Shown: positions 34,383 to 42,267 of the stretch, one piece after another
Layout of the letters: every line of letters begins with the position of its first letter
How positions within the stretch are numbered: position 1 is the first letter of the stretch
Assembly: GCA_934504345.1 (NCBI GenBank)
Contig: CAKSVR010000004.1
Location: 24,366 to 88,365 of the forward strand
Reading direction: 5' to 3'
From: an uncultured Agathobaculum sp.
Lineage (GTDB): Bacteria; Bacillota; Clostridia; Oscillospirales; Butyricicoccaceae
Length of the DNA stretch: 64,000 bases
Notes under the pieces: generated by a model
Told to the model about the DNA's origin: nothing
What the model saw: the letters and a program-made list of their open reading frames with translations, nothing else
The model's database searches: none
Translations under genes and position numbers: made by a program

Positions 34383-34889
34383 GATGATCTGGTGCGGACA
34401 CCGGTGTTCCTGTTCCTGTGCGCGATGTTTTTGTGCGGCGCGGCGGCGGGCGGACTGACCGGTCTGTATGCCGGCGAGGGAGATGGCGCAGTGGTGCTCT
34501 CCGCCATGCTGGCCGAGCTGCCCGCGCACCTGATGCAGAGCGTACTGTGCGCGCTCGTGTGGGTCACACTGCCGCTGGTCTGCGCCTTTCTGCGGCCGAC
34601 CGAGCTGCTGCTGAGCGCGGTCGTGGCGGCACGCGGCTTTGTGCTGGCAATGACAGTTGCCGTCAGCATAGGCGACGGGACGGGCATCCTGACGGCAGGC
34701 GCGGCGGGTTTGCCCGCCGTGCTGAGCGTGTCGGCGCTGCTGGCCGCGTGCGCGATGGTCTGGCAGGGCGGCGAAGCCAGCGGGCGGTATTCGCTGCGTA
34801 CCTGCCGTCTGCCGTATCTGCTGTGCGGCACGATGGCGGTCGTGAGCGCATTGCTCCGGGCCGGTATCGCGGCACTGTGCAATGTGTAA
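34353..34889 (+). CDS. Unknown polytopic membrane protein
   Basis: This 178-residue protein has about five hydrophobic spans (VFLFLCAMFLCGAAAGGL, LMQSVLCALVWVTLPLVCAF, LLLSAVVAARGFVLAMTVAV, LPAVLSVSALLAACAMVW, LLCGTMAVVSALLRAGIA). Size and pattern recall SpoIIM-like proteins, but the match is too weak to name it. The first codons form half of a terminator-like hairpin. A perfect ATG with GAGGGGGAAG upstream supports this start. The function is not assigned. Confidence 0.6.
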   Translation: MNKQHILGFFDDLVRTPVFLFLCAMFLCGAAAGGLTGLYAGEGDGAVVLSAMLAELPAHLMQSVLCALVWVTLPLVCAFLRPTELLLSAVVAARGFVLAMTVAVSIGDGTGILTAGAAGLPAVLSVSALLAACAMVWQGGEASGRYSLRTCRLPYLLCGTMAVVSALLRAGIAALCNV

Positions 34890-34919
34890 TTCTGCACAGA
34901 ATCGCACAAATGCACGGAC

Positions 34920-34980
34920 ACAGAATTGAGAATGGAAGTGTTTTATTTTCCATTTTCAAGTATCAATTTTCCGTTCTGCG
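34920..34980. repeat. AATGGA-arm repeat fragment
   Basis: AGAATTGAGAATGGAAGTG with the complementary TTTTCCATTTTCAAG and CAATTTTCCGTTCTGCGAT forms a truncated copy of the element at 20761. The same CGTTCTGCGATCCGACAAAT junction recurs near 57832. Confidence 0.6.
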
Positions 34981-35002
34981 ATCCGACAAATCCAAATTTA
35001 TC

Positions 35003-35039
35003 CAACAAAGGCTCGATTTCTCTGCTCGAGCCTTTGTTG
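35003..35039 (+). terminator. Perfect 14-base-pair hairpin before marR
   Basis: CAACAAAGGCTCGA pairs with TCGAGCCTTTGTTG. The T tail is poor, but stem strength suggests it ends upstream transcripts before the marR promoter. Confidence 0.55.
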
Positions 35040-35089
35040 TTGCAATTTCGACAAATCCATGCTAATATTTAGTTAGATTAACGAACTAA
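35040..35089 (+). promoter_or_regulatory. Promoter and MarR-type operator
   Basis: TTGCAA (35040-35045) and TAATAT (35063-35068) are 17 bases apart. Immediately after the -10 lies an inverted repeat TTAGTT (35069-35074) and AACTAA (35084-35089), typical of MarR-family sites. The regulator likely represses its own gene and the transporter. Confidence 0.65.
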
Positions 35090-35107
35090 CGGAGAGGCAG
35101 CGCGGAC

Positions 35108-35572
35108 ATGGAAGATGCAGAGCAGCTCAATTCCTTTCTGGTCGATGTGTTCGGCCGGATCAATAAAATCGAAGAACGCGCCATGGCAGGCGGACTGGGC
35201 AGCTCGGTGTCCATCACCGAGATACACATTATTGAAAAGATCGGGGATAAAGAGCCCGTGCGTATGAGCGAGGTCGCCAAATCCATCGGTGTTACGCTGG
35301 CAACCCTGACCGTCGCGTGCGATAAGCTGGTCGCCAAGGGACTGGTGCGCCGTGCCCGCAGTCAGGAGGATCGCCGCGTGGTCAATATCCTGCTCACTGA
35401 CAAGGGCAGGGCGGCGTATGAGTACCACAAGGACTTTCACGAGCGTATGATCGCCTCGCTGGTGGATACGCTCTCGCCCGAGCAGACCGCGCTTCTGGTG
35501 CAAAGTCTGGAGAAATTGCAGGACTTCTTCCGCCACGAGGAAGCAGCCGTGGAGGGAGAACCCAATGGATAA
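35108..35572 (+). CDS. MarR family transcriptional regulator
   Basis: This 154-residue winged-helix protein has EIHIIEKIGDKEPVRMSEVAKSIGVTLATLTVACDKLVAKGLVRR as its recognition region and the wing RSQEDRRVVNILLTDKGRAAY, both classic MarR. It shares 8 bases with the AEC transporter gene behind it, and an inverted-repeat operator lies in its own promoter, so it probably controls this two-gene unit in response to a small molecule. The ligand cannot be read from sequence. Confidence 0.92.
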   Translation: MEDAEQLNSFLVDVFGRINKIEERAMAGGLGSSVSITEIHIIEKIGDKEPVRMSEVAKSIGVTLATLTVACDKLVAKGLVRRARSQEDRRVVNILLTDKGRAAYEYHKDFHERMIASLVDTLSPEQTALLVQSLEKLQDFFRHEEAAVEGEPNG

Positions 35573-36515
35573 CCTGATATTCTGTCTGAACGCCACCGTG
35601 CCCATCTTTGCCATTATCGTGCTGGGCCGCTGGCTGCGAAGCAAAAACTTTTTCACCAAACAAACGCTGACCGACATCGATCGTCTGTCGTTCAAGGTGC
35701 TGCTGCCGATCTTGCTGTTCCGCGACATCGCACAGGGGCGCATCACCGAGCAGTTCGACCCGGTATTTTTCTTTTTCTGTGCGGGCGCGACGACCGTGTA
35801 TTTCTTTGCCGTCTGGATCGGCGCATCCATTTTCCTCAAGGATAAGAGCATGGTCGGTGCGTTCACACAGGGCGCGTTCCGCGGCTCACAGGCGATTCTG
35901 GGCGTGGCTTTCGTGCAGAATCTGTACGGCGATGCCGGACTTGTCCCGCTGATGATCGTGGCGAGCGTGCCGCTGTATAACATCTTCTCGGTGCTGGTGC
36001 TCACCGTCACCGCGCCGGACGTACAGCAGGTGGACCACCGCGGGCTGGTCGGCAAAACGCTGCGCGGCATCATCACCAATCCGATCATTCTGGGCATCTT
36101 CGCGGGTCTGCCGTTCTCGCTCCTCGCGATCGACTTCCCGCCCATGCTGGACAAGGGCCTCGCGATGCTGGGCAACTGTGCCACACCGATGGCGCTCCTG
36201 AGCATCGGCGCAGGCTTTGAGGGCGCAAAGGCTATCAAAAAGCTCGGCCCGACCTGTGCCGCCGTGTTCATCAAGCTGGTGCTGCTGAGCGTTATCTTCC
36301 TGCCTGTCGGTGTCGCCCTCGGCTTCCGTGAACAAACGCTGGTCGCCATCGTCATCCTGTGCGGTGCACCGAGTACCGCCTCGGGCTACGTCATGGCAAA
36401 GAACATGGGCGGCGACCATGTGCTGTCGTCGTCCATCATCGTGCTCAGCACCGCGCTGAGTGCGGTTACGCTGACATTGACCCTGTTCATCCTGCGTTCG
36501 CTGGCGCTGATCTGA
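35565..36515 (+). CDS. AEC family transporter (auxin efflux carrier type)
   Basis: This 316-residue membrane protein has about ten spans, from LIFCLNATVPIFAIIVLGRWLR to SSSIIVLSTALSAVTLTLTLFIL. The AEC family pattern is visible in ITNPIILGIFAGLPFSLL and CGAPSTASGYVMAKNMGGD in the C-terminal half. Bacterial members export or import malate and other organic acids. It overlaps marR, so it is the likely regulated output. No substrate is evident from neighbours. Confidence 0.9.
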   Translation: MDNLIFCLNATVPIFAIIVLGRWLRSKNFFTKQTLTDIDRLSFKVLLPILLFRDIAQGRITEQFDPVFFFFCAGATTVYFFAVWIGASIFLKDKSMVGAFTQGAFRGSQAILGVAFVQNLYGDAGLVPLMIVASVPLYNIFSVLVLTVTAPDVQQVDHRGLVGKTLRGIITNPIILGIFAGLPFSLLAIDFPPMLDKGLAMLGNCATPMALLSIGAGFEGAKAIKKLGPTCAAVFIKLVLLSVIFLPVGVALGFREQTLVAIVILCGAPSTASGYVMAKNMGGDHVLSSSIIVLSTALSAVTLTLTLFILRSLALI

Positions 36516-36589
36516 CAATCAGAAGAAAACCTATCCCATATCATCAACAAAACGAATCGGGCGGCGCAGACACGCCGCCCTCGCACTTG

Positions 36590-36840
36590 TTAAACCATCA
36601 GACCGCAAAACCAGTGCAATCTGCCGCGAACCCGCCGCGAAATGGGACGGCCAATGGCCGTCCCTACGGAAAACGTGAACCGATACCGTTCCTTTTTGTA
36701 TCTCACCGATGTAATCACCACCGAGGTATCCCAAAGGGAAACGGGGAGATTCACAAGAGGGGTGGAAACCGTAGGTGTCCATCCCTCTTGTGCGCCCAGC
36801 GGCGTCAGCGCAGATTCCGCCTGCTTGGAAAGCAGCCACA
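36590..36840. repeat. Composite intergenic repeat, copy related to the 43480 island
   Basis: The gap between the AEC transporter and mocR has no gene. It contains GTGCAATCTGCCG, a GGGACGGCCAATGGCCGTCCC palindrome, AACCGATACCGTTCC and AACCGTAGGTGTCC with a CCCTCTTGTG tail. The same phrases in the same order occur near 43900-44070, so this is a copy of one composite element. Confidence 0.65.
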
Positions 36841-36865
36841 TCCATCAAAAAGAAAGGAGCCGCTC

Positions 36866-38269
36866 ATGCTGACCTACCACCTCACACCGCACGCCGCCCA
36901 GCCGCTCTACGAGCAGCTCTACCACGCCGTCCGCGCGGATATTATGTCCGGCGCCCTGCCCGGCGGCACGCGCCTGCCGAGCAAACGCCAGCTGGCCGCC
37001 AATCTGCGTATCAGCCAGATCACGGTCGAAACCGCCTACGGCCAGCTCACCGCCGAGGGCTATATCGCCTCTGCACCTCGCCGCGGCTACTTCGTGCAGC
37101 CGCAGCTTGCCGTGCCGCAGACCGAGCCGCAGGAGCCCGCCGTGCCTGTTCTGCCGCCGGTTTCCGCACCGGCGGAGGAATATCCCTATGATTTCCGCAC
37201 GGATTTCGTTGATAACGGCTGTTTTCCGTTCTCCACATGGGCGCGGCTGTCCCGCAGCGTGCTGAGTGAATATTCCAGCGCACTCCTCCGCGCGACTGAC
37301 CCGTGCGGCGCAGCCGAGCTCCGCGAGGAGATCGTGCGCTACCTGCACGACTTCCGCGGCATCAACGTTTCGCCGGATAATATCCTCATCGGTGCGGGCT
37401 CGGAGTACCTGATGCACCTTGTCATCCAGCTTCTTGGCCGCGATCGTGTGTACGCGCTCGAGAATCCCGGCTACCGCAAGCTGTACCAGATATTCACCGC
37501 GAACGGTGTCACCGTGCGTCCGACTCCGCTGGACAAGCAGGGCCTGCGGGCCGATGCGCTCGCCGCGAGCGATGCCTCGGTCGTGTACCTCACGCCGTCG
37601 CACCATTTTCCGCTCGGCACGGTGATGACCGCCGCCCGTCGACTGGAGATCCTGCGCTGGGCCTCGGAAACGCCTGACCGCTATATCATCGAGGACGATT
37701 ACGACAGCGAGTTCCGTTACGCCTCGCGCCCGATACCCGCGCTGGGTGAGCTCGACCGCACGGGCCGCGTGGTCTACGTCAATACGTTCGCGAAAAGCCT
37801 CGCGCCCGGACTGCGTATCGGCTATCTGGTGCTGCCGAACGCGCTGATGGCGCGCTACCGCGAGAATTTCTCGCGCTATTCCTCCACTGTGCCGAGCTTT
37901 GACCAGCATACGCTGGCGGCGTTCATGCATACAGGCGGGTTCGAGCGGCATATCAGCCGCAGCCGCAAAATTTATCAGGCACGCCGCGATGCGCTGATGG
38001 CAGCGCTCGACAGAGAACTGGCCGACCTGCCGCACGAGGTTTCGCGTTCGGAGGCCGGACTGCACCTGCTGCTGCATATGCGAAACGGGATGCTCGAGCG
38101 TGAGCTCATCGACCGCGCGAAAGCGGTCGGCGTGCGTGTGTATCCGCTGTCGGCATATTATACGCCGCCGGTCAAGCCGCCGCGGGCAACGCTCGTGCTG
38201 GGCTACGCCGGTCTGACCGAGCAGCAGATCGACGAGGCGGCAAAGCTGCTCCGGCAGGCTTGGAGTTAA
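36866..38269 (+). CDS. MocR-type regulator (GntR helix-turn-helix fused to aminotransferase domain)
   Basis: This 467-residue protein starts at ATG 36866 after AAAGGAGC. The first 75 residues are a GntR winged helix (LYHAVRADIMSGALPGGTRL, SQITVETAYGQLTAEGYI). From about 110 on it is a fold-type I aminotransferase with the PLP-binding Lys in VNTFAKSLAPGLRIGYL and DDYDSEFRY. MocR proteins such as PdxR and GabR use PLP as a signal. Target genes are not obvious here, as the neighbours are an AEC transporter and dinB. Confidence 0.9.
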   Translation: MLTYHLTPHAAQPLYEQLYHAVRADIMSGALPGGTRLPSKRQLAANLRISQITVETAYGQLTAEGYIASAPRRGYFVQPQLAVPQTEPQEPAVPVLPPVSAPAEEYPYDFRTDFVDNGCFPFSTWARLSRSVLSEYSSALLRATDPCGAAELREEIVRYLHDFRGINVSPDNILIGAGSEYLMHLVIQLLGRDRVYALENPGYRKLYQIFTANGVTVRPTPLDKQGLRADALAASDASVVYLTPSHHFPLGTVMTAARRLEILRWASETPDRYIIEDDYDSEFRYASRPIPALGELDRTGRVVYVNTFAKSLAPGLRIGYLVLPNALMARYRENFSRYSSTVPSFDQHTLAAFMHTGGFERHISRSRKIYQARRDALMAALDRELADLPHEVSRSEAGLHLLLHMRNGMLERELIDRAKAVGVRVYPLSAYYTPPVKPPRATLVLGYAGLTEQQIDEAAKLLRQAWS

Positions 38270-38316
38270 TAGAAAATGGTGAATGAACGCAGGCTTTGCG
38301 CTCGTTTACAAGGCAT

Positions 38317-38355
38317 AACAAAAACGAGGACATATTCATCGGATATGTCCTCGTT
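38317..38355. terminator. Convergent terminator of dinB and mocR
   Basis: AACGAGGACATAT pairs with ATATGTCCTCGTT (13 pairs). The minus strand continues into TTTTTGTT, the plus strand into TTATTCGTTTGG, so it serves mainly dinB and overlaps its stop codon. An AATGGTGAATG repeat fragment precedes it at about 38270. Confidence 0.85.
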
Positions 38356-39565
38356 ATTCGTTTGGTTTATCCTTTTTCTTCACCGAATTGGCAAAAATGA
38401 CCGACTGGTCGCCAAACCTGCGCCGCAGCGCATCCACCGTCCGGTCGAGCTTGTGCTGACGGTCGCGCTTCTGTATATCCTCGGCGGCCTCGAACAGCGA
38501 GAGCTGCTCACAGGTCTGGTCCTCGGGCAGCAGATTGGCCGCCGTGACCGACAGCAGCCGCACGGGCTTGTTCATCGGCCAGTGGTCGAGCAGCAGCCGC
38601 ATGGACAGGTCGATGAGCTCACGGGTGGAGCTGGTGGGCCGCTCGAGCGTCACCTGCCGCGAACGGTTGTGAAACTCCGGGTCGCGGATGCCGAGCTGCA
38701 CGGTCTGGCACACCATGCCGCGCTTTCTCAAACGCCTGCCGACATTGTCGCACAGCGCGGTCAGACCCATGCGGCACTCGTCCGCACCGAGCAGATTGTG
38801 CGCGAACGTCATGCTGTTGCCGACCGACTTGACCTCGCGCTCGGCGTAAAACGAGCGCACGGGCTCGTCATCCTCGCCGCGGGCGTAGCGCAGCAGCATA
38901 TCGCCGCTCTTGCCGAAAATGCTGTGCAGGAACGCCGGGTCGCACGCCGCCAGCTCACCGATGGTACGCACGCCCAGCCGGTTCAGGCGGTCGCTGGCGC
39001 GTTTGCCGACATAGAGCAGCGTGTTCGCGGGCATGGGCCACACGCGCTCCCTGAAGTTCTCGCGGGAGAACACGGTCGTGCCATCCGGTTTCTTGTAGTC
39101 GCTGCCGAGCTTGGCGAACGCGCGGTTAAACGACACGCCGACCGAGATCGTCAGCCCGACCTCCTCACGCATCCGGCGGCGCAGCTCATCCGCGATGTGC
39201 TCGCCAGAACCGAACAGGTGCATCGAGCCGGTGACATCGAGGAACGACTCGTCAATGCCGAACGGATCGACAAGATCGGTGTATTGCAGGTAAAGCTCGT
39301 TGCATTTGCGTGAATATTTGACATATTCCGCGCGGTGCGGCGCGACCAGCCGCAGCTCCGGGCATTTCCGCTTGGCCTGCCAGATGGTTTCGGCGGTCTG
39401 GATGCCGAATGCCTTGGCCTGCTCGTTTTTGGCGAGGATGATGCCGTGGCGGCTCTCCGGGTCGCCGCAGACAGCGCTCGGACCGTCCGCGAGCGTAGGG
39501 TCGAGCAGCGTTTCCACGCTGGCGTAAAACGAGTTGCAGTCGCAGTGCAGAATGGTCCGGTCCAT
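38354..39565 (-). CDS. dinB: DNA polymerase IV (Y family)
   Basis: This 403-residue translesion polymerase starts at ATG 39565 after GGAGGG. The palm begins ILHCDCNSFYASVE with the catalytic Asp and later PFGIDESFLDVTGS with the paired acids. The little finger follows LYVGKRASDRLNRLGVRTIGEL. A clamp-binding motif QLSLF lies near the C-terminus, so it docks on the beta sliding clamp. It copies past damaged bases during the SOS response, and a LexA box overlaps its early transcript. The open frame extends upstream into the TPP riboswitch and is not coding there. Confidence 0.95.
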   Translation of the reverse strand: MDRTILHCDCNSFYASVETLLDPTLADGPSAVCGDPESRHGIILAKNEQAKAFGIQTAETIWQAKRKCPELRLVAPHRAEYVKYSRKCNELYLQYTDLVDPFGIDESFLDVTGSMHLFGSGEHIADELRRRMREEVGLTISVGVSFNRAFAKLGSDYKKPDGTTVFSRENFRERVWPMPANTLLYVGKRASDRLNRLGVRTIGELAACDPAFLHSIFGKSGDMLLRYARGEDDEPVRSFYAEREVKSVGNSMTFAHNLLGADECRMGLTALCDNVGRRLRKRGMVCQTVQLGIRDPEFHNRSRQVTLERPTSSTRELIDLSMRLLLDHWPMNKPVRLLSVTAANLLPEDQTCEQLSLFEAAEDIQKRDRQHKLDRTVDALRRRFGDQSVIFANSVKKKDKPNE

Positions 39566-39582
39566 CGGCGTTTCCCTCCCAT

Positions 39583-39596
39583 CGAACGGATGTTTG
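39583..39596. promoter_or_regulatory. SOS (LexA) box of dinB
   Basis: CGAACGGATGTTTG matches CGAAC-RNRY-GTTCG at 13 of 14 positions. It lies between the predicted start site and the ribosome site of dinB, a position where LexA binding would block transcription. Confidence 0.75.
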
Positions 39597-39610
39597 TGTA
39601 TTCTGCATAG

Positions 39611-39639
39611 ATTATATCGTAAAAAACTGTGCTTGACAA
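39611..39639 (-). promoter_or_regulatory. dinB promoter
   Basis: On the minus strand TTGTCA (39634-39639) and a perfect TATAAT (39611-39616) are 17 bases apart. The start site falls near 39604, just ahead of the LexA box. Confidence 0.78.
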
Positions 39640-39667
39640 GTGGGAGGAAGAAGCGCATACTTGTAAC

Positions 39668-39760
39668 TGCAAGCAAGGGTGCCGTGATGAGCGGCTGAGA
39701 GGGCGAGAGCCTAACCTTTTGAACCTGTTGGTTAGCACCATCGTAGGGAAGCTGTTGCAT
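39668..39760 (+). promoter_or_regulatory. TPP (THI-box) riboswitch
   Basis: The conserved blocks GGGTGCC, CTGAGAGGG, TGAACCTG and GTAGGGAAGC appear in the proper order and spacing, closed by a P1 stem TGCAA with TTGCA. Thiamine diphosphate binding would favour the terminator that follows and shut off thiS-thiF. Confidence 0.95.
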
Positions 39761-39774
39761 ATACAAGAAATTTG

Positions 39775-39816
39775 ATGCTCTGGTTTTACCGCATGGTGAA
39801 ACCGGAGCATTTTTTC
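39775..39816 (+). terminator. Riboswitch-controlled terminator before thiS
   Basis: ATGCTCTGGTTTTA pairs with TGAAACCGGAGCAT and runs into TTTTTTC. It lies 14 bases after the TPP aptamer and is the expected expression platform. Confidence 0.92.
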
Positions 39817-39838
39817 TTGCAGAAAAGAGGATATTTGC

Positions 39839-40033
39839 ATGAAAGTTAACGGAAAAGACCGAGCAGTACCCGCAGAGGGCACCGTGCTGGGTCTGCTGAA
39901 TGAGCTCGGCCACGACCCGCAGCGCGTAGCGGTGGAGAAGAACGGTGCTATCATCCCGCGCGCACAGTTTGCGGAGGAGAAGCTGACCGATGCCGACCAT
40001 CTGGAAGTCGTGTGCTTTGTGGGTGGCGGCTGA
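39839..40033 (+). CDS. thiS: Sulfur carrier protein ThiS
   Basis: This 64-residue ubiquitin-fold protein ends in VCFVGGG, providing the Gly-Gly terminus that is adenylated by ThiF and then thiocarboxylated. It starts MKVNGKDRAVPAEGTV, typical of the family. It is the first gene after the TPP riboswitch. AAAGAGG precedes the ATG. Its sulfur is delivered to thiazole synthase ThiG. Confidence 0.95.
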   Translation: MKVNGKDRAVPAEGTVLGLLNELGHDPQRVAVEKNGAIIPRAQFAEEKLTDADHLEVVCFVGGG

Positions 40034-40176
40034 TACCGCAGAAATTCGCACGCCGCAAGCGGCACACAAATTTCTCACTGGTAGGAAAACCGAGATACCT
40101 TCTCCCGGTTTTCATGGAAATTGCAATGCGATTTCCAATCGAATGACACGCTGCGCGTGATAACAGGAGAATCCCC

Positions 40177-40812
40177 ATGATTTTAACCAAAGAACAACTG
40201 CATGATGCGCTGGTGGAGCGCCACGGCGCGGAGATTCAGGCCAGGCTGGACAACGCCTGTGTCGGCATTGCGGGTCTGGGCGGACTGGGCTCCAACCTTG
40301 CCATTTTTCTGGCGCGTCTGGGTGTCGGCCGCCTCATCCTCGTAGATTTCGATGTGGTGGACATCACCAACCTGAACCGTCAGCATTACATGATGAAAGA
40401 CCTCGGCATCCCGAAAACGCTCGCGTTGGTCGAGCAGCTCGAGGCCATCAATCCGTATCTCACCTACGAAACCTATACCGAGCGGGTCATTCCGTCCAAC
40501 GTGGAGCGGCTGTTCTCGGAATGCGATGTGGTGGTCGAGGCGTTCGACAAGCCCGACCAGAAGGCCATGCTGCTCGAGAATCTGCTCACCAAGCTGCCGG
40601 AAAAGCCGGTCGTGTCGGGCAGCGGCATGGCAGGGTACGGCTCGGCCAACCTCATCAAGACCGAAAAGCGCTTCGGCCATGTCTATCTCTGCGGCGACGG
40701 CACGAGCGACGTAGCCGACGGCCTCGGCCTGATGGCGCCGCGCGTAGCGGTGTGCTCGGCGCATGAAGGCACGATGGTGCTGCGCCTGCTCATTGGCGAA
40801 ACGGAGCCGTAA
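40177..40812 (+). CDS. thiF: ThiS adenylyltransferase ThiF
   Basis: This 211-residue E1-like enzyme activates the ThiS C-terminus with ATP. It shows GIAGLGGLGSNLAIFLARLGVG (nucleotide loop), LVDFDVVDITNLNRQHY with the catalytic Arg/Gln region, and FDKPDQKAMLLENL. It is shorter than E. coli ThiF and lacks zinc-binding CxxC pairs, like the clostridial type. CAGGAG precedes the ATG. It lies 143 bases after thiS with a GGTTTTC-type hairpin between. Confidence 0.92.
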   Translation: MILTKEQLHDALVERHGAEIQARLDNACVGIAGLGGLGSNLAIFLARLGVGRLILVDFDVVDITNLNRQHYMMKDLGIPKTLALVEQLEAINPYLTYETYTERVIPSNVERLFSECDVVVEAFDKPDQKAMLLENLLTKLPEKPVVSGSGMAGYGSANLIKTEKRFGHVYLCGDGTSDVADGLGLMAPRVAVCSAHEGTMVLRLLIGETEP

Positions 40813-40862
40813 ATAGAAAACGGAGAACGAAAGCCGCAGCTTTCATTCTCCATGCTCCATTA
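40812..40862. repeat. AATGGA-arm repeat fragment between thiF and mscL
   Basis: AAAACGGAGAACGAAAGCCGC is complementary to GCTTTCATTCTCCATGCTCC, forming one hairpin with a GCAGC loop. It probably also acts as a convergent end for thiF and mscL transcripts. Confidence 0.6.
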
Positions 40863-41273
40863 TTCTTCCGGCTGATCGGAACCGCAGTGCGCGCATTTTA
40901 CGGCCTTGAGCGGAATTTCGCTGCAGCAGAACGGGCACGTTTTGGTGGTCGGCTCAGCGGGTGCTTCGGGCTTCTTGCCAAGGCTGGTCAGCTTGTTGAC
41001 CGCCTTGAGCAGACAGAACAGCACGAACGCCATAATGAGGAAGTTGATGACCGAGGTAATGAATGCACCGTAGCGCAGCTCGACCGGGCCGAGCATAAGT
41101 ACAAAGCCGCTCAGATCGGTGCCGCCGAGCAGACCGATGATCGGATTGATAAGGTTTTCGGTCAGCGAGGTGACAATGCTGGTGAAAGCGCCGCCGATGA
41201 TAACACCGATGGCCATGTCCATCACGTTGCCGCGCAGCGCGAAGGCTTTGAACTCTTCGATAAACTTTTTCAC
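40860..41273 (-). CDS. mscL: Large-conductance mechanosensitive channel with C-terminal zinc ribbon
   Basis: This 137-residue protein starts at GTG 41273 after AAAGGGG. The MscL core is clear: FIEEFKAFALRGNVMDMAIGVIIGGAF (N-helix and first span), then ITSVINFLIMAFVLFCLLK (second span). It opens under osmotic downshock. The C-terminus differs from E. coli MscL in ending with CPFCCSEIPLKAVKCAHCG, a zinc ribbon with two CxxC pairs. It sits between thiF and thiG on the opposite strand. Confidence 0.93.
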   Translation of the reverse strand: MKKFIEEFKAFALRGNVMDMAIGVIIGGAFTSIVTSLTENLINPIIGLLGGTDLSGFVLMLGPVELRYGAFITSVINFLIMAFVLFCLLKAVNKLTSLGKKPEAPAEPTTKTCPFCCSEIPLKAVKCAHCGSDQPEE

Positions 41274-41304
41274 TTTTACATTCCCCTTTCGATTTAATAA
41301 GATA

Positions 41305-41333
41305 ATTTTATACGTTTCCCGCAAAAGGGTCAA
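41305..41333 (-). promoter_or_regulatory. mscL promoter
   Basis: On the minus strand TTGACC (41328-41333) and TAAAAT (41305-41310) are 17 bases apart, 32 bases ahead of the GTG start. Confidence 0.65.
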
Positions 41334-41382
41334 GGGTAACACACAAATCCATAAAATATCACCCTGAAAAGGAGTTTTACAC

Positions 41383-42147
41383 ATGAAAGATACACTTATC
41401 ATCGGCGGACATGAGTTCCAGTCCCGTTTTATCCTGGGTTCCGGCAAATATTCGCTCGACCTCATCAATGCCGCCGTGCAGAACGCCGGCGCGCAGATCA
41501 TCACGCTGGCGCTGCGCCGCGCGAATGAGGGCGGCACGGCCAACATCCTCGACTACATCCCGGAGGGCGTAACGCTGCTGCCGAACACCTCGGGCGCCCG
41601 CAACGCGGACGAGGCGGTACGCATCGCCCGTCTGTCGCGTGCGTGCGGCTGCGGCGATTTCGTCAAGATCGAGATCATGCGCGACAGCAAATACCTGCTG
41701 CCGGACAATCAGGAAACCATCCGCGCGACCGAGATCCTCGCCAACGAGGGCTTTATCGTTATGCCGTATATGTACCCCGATCTGAACGTTGCCCGTGATC
41801 TGGTGAACGCCGGTGCGGCCTCCATCATGCCGCTGGCAGCGCCTATCGGCACGAACAAGGGCCTTGCCACCCGCGAGTTCATCAAGATCCTCGTTGACGA
41901 GATCGACCTGCCGATCATCGTCGATGCGGGCATCGGCCGTCCGTCGCAGGCGTGCGAGGCGATGGAGATGGGCTCGGCAGCCATCATGGCGAACACCGCC
42001 ATCGCTACTGCGGGCGATATTCCGGCCATGGCCGAGGCATTCAAGAAAGCCATCGAGGCGGGCCGCACCGCATACCTCGCGGGTCTGGGCCGCGTGCGCG
42101 AAACCGCATCGGCTTCTTCGCCGCTGACCGGATTTTTGCAGGACTAA
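41383..42147 (+). CDS. thiG: Thiazole synthase
   Basis: This 254-residue barrel enzyme builds the thiazole phosphate from DXP, dehydroglycine and ThiS-thiocarboxylate. Features: [42 protein letters not shown] with the Schiff-base region, [15 protein letters not shown], and [18 protein letters not shown] with phosphate-binding [22 protein letters not shown] precedes the ATG. It is separated from thiS-thiF by mscL, and no second TPP riboswitch is visible. Confidence 0.96.
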   Translation: MKDTLIIGGHEFQSRFILGSGKYSLDLINAAVQNAGAQIITLALRRANEGGTANILDYIPEGVTLLPNTSGARNADEAVRIARLSRACGCGDFVKIEIMRDSKYLLPDNQETIRATEILANEGFIVMPYMYPDLNVARDLVNAGAASIMPLAAPIGTNKGLATREFIKILVDEIDLPIIVDAGIGRPSQACEAMEMGSAAIMANTAIATAGDIPAMAEAFKKAIEAGRTAYLAGLGRVRETASASSPLTGFLQD

Positions 42148-42152
42148 AATCA

Positions 42153-42222
42153 GCGTGCCGAGGTCGTCACGCCCTACGACAACGTACATTCCGTAGGGTG
42201 CGGCGACTCGGCGCACCGTATA
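42153..42222. repeat. CCCTACG inverted-repeat fragment between thiG and thiH
   Basis: GTGCCGAGGTCGTCACGCCCTACG is matched in reverse by CCGTAGGGTGCGGCGACTCGGCGCAC. It resembles a shortened GTAGGGCGGG element. Confidence 0.6.
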
Positions 42223-42267
42223 TCCTATAAATCCCCCGCTATTCCAACCGAAAGAAAGGTATTTGTC

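Noticed and set aside
39566..40078. Upstream extension of dinB by 171 codons
   Set aside because: It would run through the TPP riboswitch and promoter; DinB homology starts at the ATG at 39565.
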